Positions 1-8,751 of a DNA stretch of 64,000 nucleotides are shown one piece after another. Each line of letters starts with the position of its first letter. The first letter of the stretch is position 1. The stretch comes from Gaiellales bacterium. GTDB taxonomy: Bacteria > Actinomycetota > Thermoleophilia > Gaiellales > JAICJC01. The notes under the pieces were generated by a model that had not been told where the DNA came from, searched no databases, and saw only the letters and a program-made list of their open reading frames with translations. Location of the stretch: assembly GCA_036403155.1 (NCBI GenBank), contig DASWRM010000073.1, positions 1 to 64,000 on the forward strand. Reading direction: 5' to 3'. The position numbers were made by a program, and so were the translations under genes.

Positions 1-167
1 GCGCCCCAACTCTTGGAGACCAAGTCGTTCGCGGCGGGTGTTGCACGGCTGTCAGACGCGCGTGACGGCGGCCGGGATGGTTGGGCTGATCGCCGCCCCA
101 CCCCAACCCCCGGTGACCAAGTCGATCGGGTGGGGTGGCACGCCGCCGTTGCGGTTCCGTTGCGCCG
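1..167 (+). repeat. Modular intergenic repeat, copy 1 (cut by window start)
   Basis: Non-coding stretch downstream of the first gene. It holds TTGGAGACCAAGTCGTTCG (13-31), a GTGACGGC core (62-69), CGGGATGGTTGGGC (73-86), a CCACCCCAACCCC tract and a second GTGACCAAGTCGATCG core (113-128). The same modules in the same order and almost the same spacing recur at 60.86-60.98 kb, and a reduced version lies at 12.26-12.33 kb. No reading frame in it looks real. Function unknown. Confidence 0.75.
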
Positions 168-506
168 CTACCAGAGTGAAAGCGACCGGCCGACGCCGCC
201 CAGGGTGCGTCGCGGGCTGCGCCGGTCGGTGACCAGCGGGCTGCTGTCCGCGGCGACGTGCACCTCCTCCTCCGTGGGATCGACCGCCTCGACGTCGCCC
301 ACCTGGACGAACAGCTTCCTGCTGCCGAACACCCCGCCGCGGACTGCCAGCGAATCGGGCGCCGTCGCACTCGTCCGGTACTTGACGTACTCCACGACGC
401 CGAGATGGCGCTCCCCCTGGTACACCCGAAATCCTTCGCAGTGTCCCAGCCAGTAGACCCGGTCGACGGTCTCCAGCCACGATTTCCGCGCCCTGAACAC
501 GTCCAT
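168..506 (-). CDS. PRC-barrel-like small protein
   Basis: 112-residue cytoplasmic protein without signal peptide or membrane segment. The middle third (HLGVVEYVKY, LAVRGGVFGSRKLFVQVGDV, EAVDPTEEEVHV) has the alternating short beta strands and the final strand-turn-acidic pattern of PRC-barrel domains, which are RNA- or membrane-associated adaptor folds. The C-terminal 20 residues are basic and low in complexity. The ATG at 506 follows a GGAGGG ribosome site by 8 nt. The gene stands alone and is followed by repeat copy 1. The family assignment rests on pattern only; no specific function can be given. Confidence 0.6.
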   Translation of the reverse strand: MDVFRARKSWLETVDRVYWLGHCEGFRVYQGERHLGVVEYVKYRTSATAPDSLAVRGGVFGSRKLFVQVGDVEAVDPTEEEVHVAADSSPLVTDRRSPRRTLGGVGRSLSLW

Positions 507-612
507 GTGCCAGCCCTCCGAATCGTCAATTCCGGCTGGCTGCTGAACCGTCCGCGGCGACCTCTACCCGACCGGGCGCGGCGGCGAAACCGCGATCGGC
601 CGCCCGCCGGCG

Positions 613-2067
613 TCAGGACGCGTCCGGCTGTTTGCTGATCTTGAAATATCCGGAGGGAGCGAATCCCGCCAGCCGCACCGAGACCGGGTCCGGCCGGCGA
701 CCCTCGTCCTCGGCGCGCTCCTTGCGCGCGACGGCCGCGCGCACGAGCACGCTGCCCAGGTAGCGGGCCGGCTCAGGCGGGAAGGTCGGGTGCCTGTCGG
801 CGACCAGCCCGCATGTCGACCACTCATCCTCGCGCCCCGCGGCGAGCGATGCCAGGATCCGGCCGCCGACCCGCGTCGGCCCGACGCCGTTGCCGGAGAA
901 GCCGATCCCATAGACGATGTGCGGCGCGCTCCGCAGGCGCCCGAACACGGGCAGGCCGGTCACGCTGCGGTCGACCCAGCCGCTCCACTCGTGCTCGACC
1001 GGAACGTCGGCGACCATCGGATAGATGGTGCGCATCCGGCGCGCCGCCTCGGCCGTGTGCCTGCGGTCGACGTCCAGCCGCGCCATCCGCCCGCCCGCGG
1101 CCAGCCTGCCGCCGCCCTTGCCCCAGGCGATCCGGCCGTCGCGCGTCGTTCGGTAGTAGTTGACCATCAGGTGCGAGTCCGAGATCGCCTCGCCGCCCGT
1201 CCACCCGATCTCGGCGAGCCGCTCCGGCATGGGCGCCGTGGCGGCGATGTCGCTGCCGAGCGGCACGACCACGCGCCGCAGCTCCCGGATGCCGACCGCC
1301 CAGGCGTTGGTCGCGATCACGACCGTGCCGGCCGTGATGTCGCCGCCCGGCGTGCGCACGGTTGCCGGCGTGCCGCGGTTCAGCGCCACCATGGGGGAGT
1401 GCTCGTGGATGCGCACGCCACGCTCGAGCGCCACCCGCCGCAGGCCCCGCGCGAGCAGGGCCGGCTGCACCGTCGCCGCATTCGGCTCGAAGACGCCGGC
1501 GAGCGTGACAGGCGACCCGGTGCGCGCGGCAACCGTCTCGTCGGAGACTCGCTCGAACGCGTCGACGCCGAGCTGCTCGCACGCCCGCACCGAGCCCTCC
1601 CAGGCGCCGACCTGGGCGCGAGACGTCGCCACCCACAGCCAGCCGCCGTGGACGTAGTGCGCGTCGATGCCGTTGTCGTCGCAGAACGCGCCGATCTCCT
1701 TGACCGCCTCGTCGCTCGCCCACGCCAGCCGCAGCCCCTCGTCCTCGCCGTAGGTCTCGACCAGCGTCTCGAGCTTCGGCCACCAGGACAGGACGAAGCC
1801 GCCGTTGCGGCCGCTCGCCCCGCCGCCGCAGATGTCCGCCTCGACGATCGCAACGTCGAGCCCCGGGTCGCGGTCGCGCAGCTCGAGCGCCGTCCAGAGA
1901 CCGGCGTAGCCGCCGCCGACGATGACCACGTCAGCATGCGCGGTGCCGGCGAGCGGCGGGCACTCGGACCCGGGCGGCTCGGCGGCCAGCGCATCGTGCA
2001 GCCACATCGACCGGTGCTGTCCGGGCATGTCCGCCGAGGTCGCGACCGGGTTCGCCGCCTGCGCCAT
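613..2067 (-). CDS. FAD-dependent amine oxidoreductase (DAO family, PuuB-like)
   Basis: About 484 residues, usual for the family. The N-terminal dinucleotide motif VVIVGGGYAGL sits near residues 47-57, followed by the ribose-binding acid in VAIVEAD and the SGRNGGF motif typical of gamma-glutamylputrescine/D-amino acid oxidases. The C-terminal GIGFSGNGVGPTRVGG loop closes the FAD site. Family members oxidise amines or amino acids to imines with H2O2 release. I chose the ATG at 2067; an alternative ATG at 2028 leaves the FAD domain intact. It is divergent from the hydantoinase-transporter operon, so it may act on a product of that pathway. PuuB-like activity is inferred from sequence type; the substrate is unknown. 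Confidence 0.85.
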   Translation of the reverse strand: MAQAANPVATSADMPGQHRSMWLHDALAAEPPGSECPPLAGTAHADVVIVGGGYAGLWTALELRDRDPGLDVAIVEADICGGGASGRNGGFVLSWWPKLETLVETYGEDEGLRLAWASDEAVKEIGAFCDDNGIDAHYVHGGWLWVATSRAQVGAWEGSVRACEQLGVDAFERVSDETVAARTGSPVTLAGVFEPNAATVQPALLARGLRRVALERGVRIHEHSPMVALNRGTPATVRTPGGDITAGTVVIATNAWAVGIRELRRVVVPLGSDIAATAPMPERLAEIGWTGGEAISDSHLMVNYYRTTRDGRIAWGKGGGRLAAGGRMARLDVDRRHTAEAARRMRTIYPMVADVPVEHEWSGWVDRSVTGLPVFGRLRSAPHIVYGIGFSGNGVGPTRVGGRILASLAAGREDEWSTCGLVADRHPTFPPEPARYLGSVLVRAAVARKERAEDEGRRPDPVSVRLAGFAPSGYFKISKQPDAS

Positions 2068-2239
2068 CGCGTGATGGTGACGCACGGGAGCCCGGGACGC
2101 AATCCGGAACCCCGAGACTCGCGGCGTGCGGCGTTCGGTTTCGTCCGCTCCACGCGCGGATTCGACGGTGAGCAGCCCCACGGTCCGGTCGAAGCTCCAC
2201 TGGAAGCCTCTTCCTCGCTCCCGTAGAGTGTCGGGCCTT

Positions 2240-4285
2240 GTGACCGGACGCATCGGCATCGACGTCGGGGGCACCTTCACGGATGCCGTGATCGTGCACG
2301 ACGGCGGCGTCCGCATCGCCAAGGTGCGGTCGACGCCGGAGCGCATCGAGGACGGGTTCATGGACGCGCTGCGCGAGCTGACCGGCCGTGCGTCCACGCC
2401 GGCGTCCGAGATCGGCTACCTCGCGCACGGTTCCACCGTGGCCACCAACGCGATCGTCCAGCGCCGCCTGGCGCGGACGGCGCTGATCACCAACGATGGA
2501 TTTCGCGACGTCCTCACGATTGGCACGCAGATGCGCCGCAACGTCTACGACCTGTGGACGCCGGAGCCCGCGCCGATCGTTCCGCGCGCGCTGTGCGTCG
2601 GCGTGGCCGGCCGGATCGATGCCGATGGGCGCGAGATCGCCCCGCTCGACGAGGACGGCGTCGTGCGCGCCGCGGAGCTGCTCCGCCAGGAGGAGGTGGA
2701 GGCGGTCGCCGTGTCGCTGCTCTTCTCGTTCCTGAACCCGGCGCACGAGCTGCGGATCGGCGAGATCCTGGCCGAGCGCCTGCCGGGCGTGCCGGTGTCG
2801 CTCTCCTCGCGGGTCGCACCCGAGGTGCGCGAGTACATACGCGCCTCCACCACGGCGCTGAACGCATCCCTGCTGCCGCTGCTCGGCGCCTACATCGAAG
2901 CGGTGAGCGGCGAGGTCGAGCGGGAGGGCGTGCCCGTGCCGCTCTACCTGATGCAGACCAACGGCGGCGTGACGCCGGCCGACCGGGCGCAGCAGCTCCC
3001 GATCGGACTGGCGGCCTCGGGGCCGGCCGCCGGCGTGACCGGCGGCGCGCGCCTCGCCGGGCTGGTCGGCGAGGAGAGCGCATTGACGTTCGACATGGGC
3101 GGCACCACGGCCGACATCGGCCTTGTCCTCGACGGCCGGCCGCAGGTGCGCTTCAGCGGCGAGGCGGCCGGCATGCCGGTGAACCTGCCGCAGATCGACG
3201 TGCTGTGCATCGGCGCGGGCGGCGGCTCGATCGCGACCGTCGACGAGTTCGGCGCACTGCGCGTGGGACCCGAGAGCGCGGGAGCGGTGCCCGGCCCGGC
3301 GGCCTACGGCGCCGGGGGCCGGTCGGCGACGGTCACGGACGCCCACGTGGTGCTGGGCACGCTGAGCGAGGACGGCGGGCTGGCCGGCGGCATCCCGCTC
3401 GACGGCGACCGGGCGCGCGAGGCCGTGGCCCGGTCGGTGGGCGAGCCGCTCGGGATCGAGGCCGAGCAGGCCGCCGAGGCGATCCTCCGCATCGCCAACG
3501 CGAACATGGCGAATGCGCTGCGTGTCATGTCCGTCGCCCGCGGGCACGATCCGCGGCGGTTCGCGCTCGTTGCCATCGGCGGCGCGGGGCCGATGCATGC
3601 GTGCGCGCTGGCCGACGAGCTCAGCATCCCTCGTGTCGTCGTCCCGCGCTACCCCGGCGTGGCGGCCGCCATGGGGCTGCTCGCCACCGACGTCCGCCAC
3701 GACCTTCGCCGCAGCTGGCTGCGACCGGCCGCCGAGGTGGCCGCGGAGGAGCTGGACGCCGAGCTGGCGCGGCTCGAGGGCGAGGCGAACGAGCTGCTCG
3801 CAACGTCGTCGGCCGACGCCCGTGGCCACGAGCTGCAGTACGAGCTGGACATGCGCTATCGCGGACAGGCGTACAACCTCACGGTGCCGCTCGGCCCGCG
3901 TCCGGTCACGACGGCATCGCTGGCCGCCGCGGCGCAGGCATTCGAGGACGAGCACCAGCGTCTGTACGACTACACGCCCGAGGTGACCGACACCGACATC
4001 GTCACGCTGCGGCTGCGAGCCGTCGCCCGCATCCCCGACATCGACTGGGAGGCCGTGTCCGAGCGTCCGCCCGCCGCCGGCGCGTCGCAGCGCCGCGTCT
4101 GGGCAGGTGGCGAGTGGGGCACCTGGACCGCGGTCGCGCGCGCCGACCTGGCTGACGGCGACCGGCTCGACCCCGAGTCGATCGTCGAGCAGGAGGACAC
4201 GACGGTGGTCGTGCCCGCCGGCTGGCACGGCACGGTCGCAGCCGCGGGAACGCTCGTGCTCGAGCGGGACGGCGCCGCCGCGTGA
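2240..4285 (+). CDS. hyuA: Hydantoinase/oxoprolinase subunit A
   Basis: 681 residues with the hydantoinase A N-terminal signature at the very start (GIDVGGTFTDAV, residues 6-17), an actin-like ATP-binding motif seen again as FDMGGTTADIG, and the GAGGGSIA loop before the C-terminal half. In this family subunit A supplies the ATP-using ring-opening function and pairs with subunit B for 5-oxoproline, hydantoin or related cyclic amides. The GTG at 2240 puts the motif at the N terminus; the longer frame upstream has no coding character. Its stop overlaps hyuB by 4 nt. First gene of a seven-gene operon ending in an ABC importer, so the substrate is probably imported by that system. Exact substrate not readable. 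Confidence 0.93.
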   Translation: MTGRIGIDVGGTFTDAVIVHDGGVRIAKVRSTPERIEDGFMDALRELTGRASTPASEIGYLAHGSTVATNAIVQRRLARTALITNDGFRDVLTIGTQMRRNVYDLWTPEPAPIVPRALCVGVAGRIDADGREIAPLDEDGVVRAAELLRQEEVEAVAVSLLFSFLNPAHELRIGEILAERLPGVPVSLSSRVAPEVREYIRASTTALNASLLPLLGAYIEAVSGEVEREGVPVPLYLMQTNGGVTPADRAQQLPIGLAASGPAAGVTGGARLAGLVGEESALTFDMGGTTADIGLVLDGRPQVRFSGEAAGMPVNLPQIDVLCIGAGGGSIATVDEFGALRVGPESAGAVPGPAAYGAGGRSATVTDAHVVLGTLSEDGGLAGGIPLDGDRAREAVARSVGEPLGIEAEQAAEAILRIANANMANALRVMSVARGHDPRRFALVAIGGAGPMHACALADELSIPRVVVPRYPGVAAAMGLLATDVRHDLRRSWLRPAAEVAAEELDAELARLEGEANELLATSSADARGHELQYELDMRYRGQAYNLTVPLGPRPVTTASLAAAAQAFEDEHQRLYDYTPEVTDTDIVTLRLRAVARIPDIDWEAVSERPPAAGASQRRVWAGGEWGTWTAVARADLADGDRLDPESIVEQEDTTVVVPAGWHGTVAAAGTLVLERDGAAA

Positions 4286-5925
4286 GCGCGTCCGCCACCC
4301 GCCTCGACGCCGTCACGCAGGAGATCCTGGCCAGCGCCTTCCACCACATCGCCGAGGAGATGGCGGTGGTCGAGTACCGGTCGTCCTACTCACCGATCAT
4401 CCGCGAGATGCTCGACTTCAACTGCGGCGTGTTCACGGGCGACGGCCGGATGGTCGCGAACTCCGAGCAGATCCCGGCGCAGCTCGGGCTGATGGGCTTC
4501 GCGCTGGCATCGGTTCGAAGCCGTTGGGCCGAGGACATCGCGCCCGGCGACGCGTTTATCACCAACCACCCGTACATGGGCGGTACGCACACCCCCGACC
4601 TGCAGGTGTTCACACCGCTGTTCGCCGAGGGCCGCATCGTCGCATGGGCGGGCTCGATCGCGCACCACATCGACATCGGAGGGCGCTTCCCCGGCACCGA
4701 GAGCGCGCAGTGCACCGAGCTCTTCCAGGAGGGGCTGATCTTCCCGGCCGTCAAGTTCGTCGAGGCGGGGACGAGGGTGCGCGCGGTCTACGACATGGTC
4801 GGCGCGAACGTGCGCGACCCCGCGTCGACCATGGGGGATCTGGACGCCCAGCTCGCCGCCTGCCGGCGCGGGATGATGCGGCTCGAGGAGCTGGCCGGGA
4901 CGCACGGCATGGGAACGGTCTGCGACGGCATGGACGCGCTGCTCGAGATGACGGCGCGGCGTGCCGAGGCAGCGTTCCGCTCCTGGCCGCAGCACGCCGT
5001 CGAGGCCGAGGGGTTCCTCGACGACCAGGGCTTCGAGGACACGCCGCCCGTGCGCGTGCATGCGGCGCTGCGCGTGGACGACGGGACGCTGGTCGTCGAC
5101 CTGAGCGGCTCGAGCGACGAGATCCCCTCCGGAATGAACGTGCCGATCTCGAGCGCCCATGCCGGCACCTACTTCGCCGTCCGCTCCTTTCTTGGGCCGG
5201 AGGTTCCGCAGAACGGCGGCCTCACCAGCCGGGTGCGGGTGGTCGCCCGCGAGGGAAGCATCTTCAACCCGCGGTTCCCGGCCGCGCTGAGCGCCCGGCA
5301 CCTGACCGTGCAGCGGCTCGCCGACGTGATCGTCGAGGCGCTCGGCAGGCTGCTGCCCGAGCGGGACATCGCCGGCAGCCAGGTGTCGTTTCCGGCGCTT
5401 GTGTTCCAGGCGGTCGACCCCCGCTCCCGGCGGCTGACGCTGCTTGCGGACATCCTCGGCGGCGGCGGAGGTGCGCGCCGCGATGCCCCCGGCGAGGACG
5501 GCATCGATCCCTACACCTCGAACTGCGGCATCCTGCCTGCCGAGATCGCGGAGCTCGAGTACCCGTGGCGGATCGAGAGGACCGAGCTGGTCGAGGACTC
5601 CGGCGGTGCGGGGCGCAACCGCGGCGGCATGGGGCTGCGTCGAGACTACCGGCTGCTCGCCGACGTCTCGGACGGCATGTACTACGTCGAGCAGACGGTG
5701 CCCGAGTTCGCGGCGAAGGGCCGCGACGGCGGGGGCCCGGGCGCGCCCGGCAGCGCCTTCGTGCGGCGGGCGGGCGCCGGGGCGGCCGAGGAGCTTCCCG
5801 GCAAGGGATACATCCACCTCTACCGCGGCGACGTGCTGTCGCTCGTGGGCGCGGGCGGCGGTGGCTTCGGGGCGGGCGGCCAGGCGCCCCCGCCGTCACG
5901 CGACGAGAACGAGGAGGAGCGATGA
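4282..5925 (+). CDS. hyuB: Hydantoinase/oxoprolinase subunit B
   Basis: 547 residues covering the whole hydantoinase B domain: FNCGVFTGDGRMVA near the N terminus, ITNHPYMGGTHTPD, HHIDIGGRFPGT, and the glycine-rich LGGGGGARRDAPGEDG and SGGAGRNRGGMGLRRDY loops in the second half. It should form the catalytic complex with the upstream HyuA for ATP-dependent or independent opening of a cyclic imide or amide. The GTG start overlaps the hyuA stop (GTGA), and its stop overlaps the start of the binding-protein gene (ATGA), implying translational coupling. Length is normal for the family. Confidence 0.93.
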   Translation: MSASATRLDAVTQEILASAFHHIAEEMAVVEYRSSYSPIIREMLDFNCGVFTGDGRMVANSEQIPAQLGLMGFALASVRSRWAEDIAPGDAFITNHPYMGGTHTPDLQVFTPLFAEGRIVAWAGSIAHHIDIGGRFPGTESAQCTELFQEGLIFPAVKFVEAGTRVRAVYDMVGANVRDPASTMGDLDAQLAACRRGMMRLEELAGTHGMGTVCDGMDALLEMTARRAEAAFRSWPQHAVEAEGFLDDQGFEDTPPVRVHAALRVDDGTLVVDLSGSSDEIPSGMNVPISSAHAGTYFAVRSFLGPEVPQNGGLTSRVRVVAREGSIFNPRFPAALSARHLTVQRLADVIVEALGRLLPERDIAGSQVSFPALVFQAVDPRSRRLTLLADILGGGGGARRDAPGEDGIDPYTSNCGILPAEIAELEYPWRIERTELVEDSGGAGRNRGGMGLRRDYRLLADVSDGMYYVEQTVPEFAAKGRDGGGPGAPGSAFVRRAGAGAAEELPGKGYIHLYRGDVLSLVGAGGGGFGAGGQAPPPSRDENEEER

Positions 5926-7259
5926 GCGAACCGAGGCCTTCTGGCGGACGCGGGATGAGCCGCAAGAGCTTCCTGCAGGGCACGGCCGGCGCGGGGGTGG
6001 GCGGGCTGCTGGTCGGCGGAGGGGTCGGCTATGCGGTCGGCAACTCCGGATCGTCGTCCAGCAGCTCGAACGGGGGCGGCGGAGGGAAGAGCAAGGGGTC
6101 ACTCAAGATCGGCTCGGCAAGCCCCATCACCGGCCCGTTCGCCGGCGACGGCAAGGAGATGGTCCGCGGCCAGGAGATGGCGGTCGCGGAGCTGAACGCG
6201 AACGGCGGCGTCGCCGGCTACCAGCTCGAGCTCGTCAAGCTCGACAGCAAGGACCAGTCGCCGGACGTGATGAAGACCGTGCTGCAGAACCTCGTCTCGC
6301 AGAACGTGGCCGCGGTGTTCATGCCGTTCTGCTCGTACACGTCGGTCGAGTTCCCCATCGTCAAGGCCAAGAAGGTGCCGACCTTCCACGTCAACACCTG
6401 GCACGGCAACGTCGACTGGGTGGCGCAGAACGGCGCGACGAACATCTTCCAGGGCGACCCCAGCGAGCTGTCCTACGGCTCCGGCATCGTCAGCGTTATG
6501 GACACGCTCCAGGCAAACGGCGCCTGGACGCCCAGTTCGAAGAGCGCGTTCGTCGTCACCTCGAACGACCCGTACAGCCTGAACATCGCCAAGAGCTTCC
6601 AGACCGAGATCACGAAGAAGGGCTGGGACGTGAAGGGCTTCGAGCAGTTCACGGTGCCCCAGGCCAACTGGGGCGGCGTGCTGGTCAAGATCCGCGACGC
6701 CAATCCGGGCGTGATCGTGTTCTCCGACTACGCCGCCGGCGACGAGGCCGCTTTCATCAAGCAGTTCGCGCAGAACCCGACCCAGTCGCTGGTCTATCAG
6801 CAGTACGCGCCCTCGATCCCGCAGTACCTGCAGCTCGCCGGGGACGCGGCCAACGGCGTGATCTGGTCGACGGTGGTGGGCATCCTGCAGAACGACCCGA
6901 TCGCGCAGCCGTTCATCGACGCCTTCACGAAGAAGTTCGGCGAGGGGCCGGGATTCTCCAACGCCGGCGACCAGTACGACCTCGTCAAGATCTGGGCGCA
7001 GGCGGTGGGCGCGGTCGGCGATCCGTATGACTTCGACCGCGTCAACGCCCACATCAAGACGACGCCGTACCGCGGTGTCTGCGGTGCATACACCTTCGAT
7101 CGCGAGGGGCTGACGTGCATCCCCTACCCGGACGACACCGCCGACCCGTCGATCGGGATGGCGCACCTGACGTTCCAGATCCAGGACGGCAAGCAGATCG
7201 CCATCTCGCCGGCCCCGTACACGACCGGGGAGTTCCAGCTCCCGTCCTGGCTGGCGTGA
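5922..7259 (+). CDS. ABC transporter substrate-binding protein (amide/branched-chain amino acid type)
   Basis: 445 residues, exported. The N terminus carries a Tat-like SRKSFLQG motif (an RK variant of the twin arginine) and a glycine/alanine hydrophobic segment, then a Ser/Gly-rich linker. The mature part starts with LKIGSASPITGPFAGDG, the usual opening of Leu/Ile/Val-type periplasmic-binding proteins (type I fold), and ends near the expected length. ATG at 5922 follows GAGGAGGAGC, a strong ribosome site. Lying between hyuAB and the liv-type permease genes, it most likely binds the hydantoinase substrate. Ligand specificity cannot be read from sequence. Confidence 0.92.
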   Translation: MSEPRPSGGRGMSRKSFLQGTAGAGVGGLLVGGGVGYAVGNSGSSSSSSNGGGGGKSKGSLKIGSASPITGPFAGDGKEMVRGQEMAVAELNANGGVAGYQLELVKLDSKDQSPDVMKTVLQNLVSQNVAAVFMPFCSYTSVEFPIVKAKKVPTFHVNTWHGNVDWVAQNGATNIFQGDPSELSYGSGIVSVMDTLQANGAWTPSSKSAFVVTSNDPYSLNIAKSFQTEITKKGWDVKGFEQFTVPQANWGGVLVKIRDANPGVIVFSDYAAGDEAAFIKQFAQNPTQSLVYQQYAPSIPQYLQLAGDAANGVIWSTVVGILQNDPIAQPFIDAFTKKFGEGPGFSNAGDQYDLVKIWAQAVGAVGDPYDFDRVNAHIKTTPYRGVCGAYTFDREGLTCIPYPDDTADPSIGMAHLTFQIQDGKQIAISPAPYTTGEFQLPSWLA

Positions 7260-8017
7260 GCGCAGAGCCCGTGCCCGCGCAGCCCGCCCTCGAGGTGGTC
7301 AACGTCTCGAAGCTCTACGGCGGGCTGCGCGCGGTCGCGGACGTCTCGTTCTCTGTCGCTTCGGGCGAGGTGCTCGGCATCGCCGGGCCGAACGGCGCCG
7401 GCAAGACGACGCTGTTCGACACGATCACCGGCCACACGATCGCGTCGGGCGGCGACATGTACCTGGCCGGCACCCGCATCCGGGGCACCAAGATCCATCA
7501 TCGGTGCCGGCTCGGGCTCGCGCGCACGTTCCAGCACCCGGTCGCGGCCGACACGCTGACCGCGCTGGAGAACGCGTACCTGGCCGCGAGCTTCCGGCGC
7601 GGCCGGGAGCGCCGGTCGCGGTCGGGAGACGTGGCCGCGGCGCGGGACGCGCTCGAGCTGGTCGGGATCGGGCACCAGGCCGATACCGTCGCCTCGCTGC
7701 TTCCTGTCTACGACCGCAAGCGGTTGATGCTGGCCACGGCGCTCGCCACCAACCCATCGGTGCTCCTGCTCGACGAGCCGTTCGGCGGGCTCAACCCGCA
7801 GGAGATCGACGAGTCGATCGGCCTGCTCAAGCGGCTGCGTGGCGGCGGCCTGGCGATCGTCTGCATCGAGCACGTGATGCGCGCGCTCGTGGCCCTCGCC
7901 GACCGGGTATTGGTGATGCACCACGGCGCTGAGCTCTTCCTCGGGACGCCCGGCGAGATGATGAAGGACCGCAACGTGGTCGAGGTCTACCTGGGTGCGA
8001 GCGGAGGTGCGGCGTGA
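7256..8017 (+). CDS. livG: Branched-chain-type ABC transporter ATPase (LivG-like)
   Basis: 253 residues. Walker A is GPNGAGKTTL, Walker B is VLLLDEPFGGL with the LNPQEI D-loop, and the H-loop is IEHVM. LivG-type proteins carry the PHxAR-like RLGLARTFQHP segment, seen here. The ABC signature is degenerate: LPVYDRKRLMLA replaces the usual LSxGQ-type motif, so the transporter may depend on the LivF partner's canonical motif at one site. The GTG start at 7256 overlaps the binding-protein stop (GTGA). Part of the hyuAB-linked importer; powers uptake at the cytoplasmic membrane. Confidence 0.9.
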   Translation: MSAEPVPAQPALEVVNVSKLYGGLRAVADVSFSVASGEVLGIAGPNGAGKTTLFDTITGHTIASGGDMYLAGTRIRGTKIHHRCRLGLARTFQHPVAADTLTALENAYLAASFRRGRERRSRSGDVAAARDALELVGIGHQADTVASLLPVYDRKRLMLATALATNPSVLLLDEPFGGLNPQEIDESIGLLKRLRGGGLAIVCIEHVMRALVALADRVLVMHHGAELFLGTPGEMMKDRNVVEVYLGASGGAA

Positions 8018-8751
8018 GCGATGCGCTGCTCGACGTCCGCGGGTTGCAGGCCGGCTACGACCGGTCGGTGGTCGTGCACGATCTCGACCTGACGGTCGGC
8101 CGGGGGGAGACCGCCGTGGTGATCGGCCCCAACGGCCACGGCAAGACCACGATGCTCCGGGCGATCTCCGGGCTGATCGCGCCGTCGGCCGGCGAGGTGA
8201 CGCTCGACGGCGAGCGGATCGACGGCCGGTCCGCCGACCGGATCGCGAACCTGGGCGTCGTCCACATCATGCAGGGCGACGGCCTGTTCCCGGAGATGAC
8301 GGTCGAGGAGAACCTGCTGATGGGCGCGTTCCTCGGCCGCTCGTGGCGCGACCGCCGCGCAGCCTTGGCCCGCGTGTACGACGGGCTGTCGATCGTGCGC
8401 GAGAAGCGGGCGCAGAAGGCGCGGACGCTCTCGGGCGGCGAGCGGCGGCTGGTCGGCCTGGGCCGCGGGATGATGCGCCCGGCCCGGCTGATGCTGATCG
8501 ACGAGCCGTCGCTCGGCCTGGCTCCTGTCGCGATCGAGGCCGTCTACGCCGCGCTCGCCGCGCTGCGCGAGGAGTCGGAGGCGGCCGTGGTGCTGATCGA
8601 GGAGAACTTCACGCACATCGGCGTGATCGCGGACGTCGTCCACGTGCTCGAGGCGGGAACGATCGTTCGCAGCGGGAGCTACGCCGAGCTCTCGAGCGAC
8701 CGCACGGTGGTCGAGACGTACCTGGGCGCGCTGCCGGAGGCCGGCCGGTGA
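8014..8751 (+). CDS. livF: Branched-chain-type ABC transporter ATPase (LivF-like)
   Basis: 245 residues with Walker A GPNGHGKTTM, a proper ABC signature LSGGERRL, Walker B LMLIDEPSLGL and switch region IEENF. Note histidine in the Walker A loop where alanine is usual. Starts with GTG at 8014, overlapping the livG stop, and overlaps livH by 4 nt. As the second nucleotide-binding subunit it should pair with LivG, whose signature motif is poor; together they form an asymmetric ATPase. Confidence 0.92.
   Translation: MSDALLDVRGLQAGYDRSVVVHDLDLTVGRGETAVVIGPNGHGKTTMLRAISGLIAPSAGEVTLDGERIDGRSADRIANLGVVHIMQGDGLFPEMTVEENLLMGAFLGRSWRDRRAALARVYDGLSIVREKRAQKARTLSGGERRLVGLGRGMMRPARLMLIDEPSLGLAPVAIEAVYAALAALREESEAAVVLIEENFTHIGVIADVVHVLEAGTIVRSGSYAELSSDRTVVETYLGALPEAGR

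Noticed and set aside
2126-2239. 38-residue N-terminal extension of HyuA
   Set aside because: The conserved GIDVGGTFTDA motif belongs at the N terminus of this family and a GTG at 2240 places it there; the extension is Arg/Ser-rich non-coding-like sequence.
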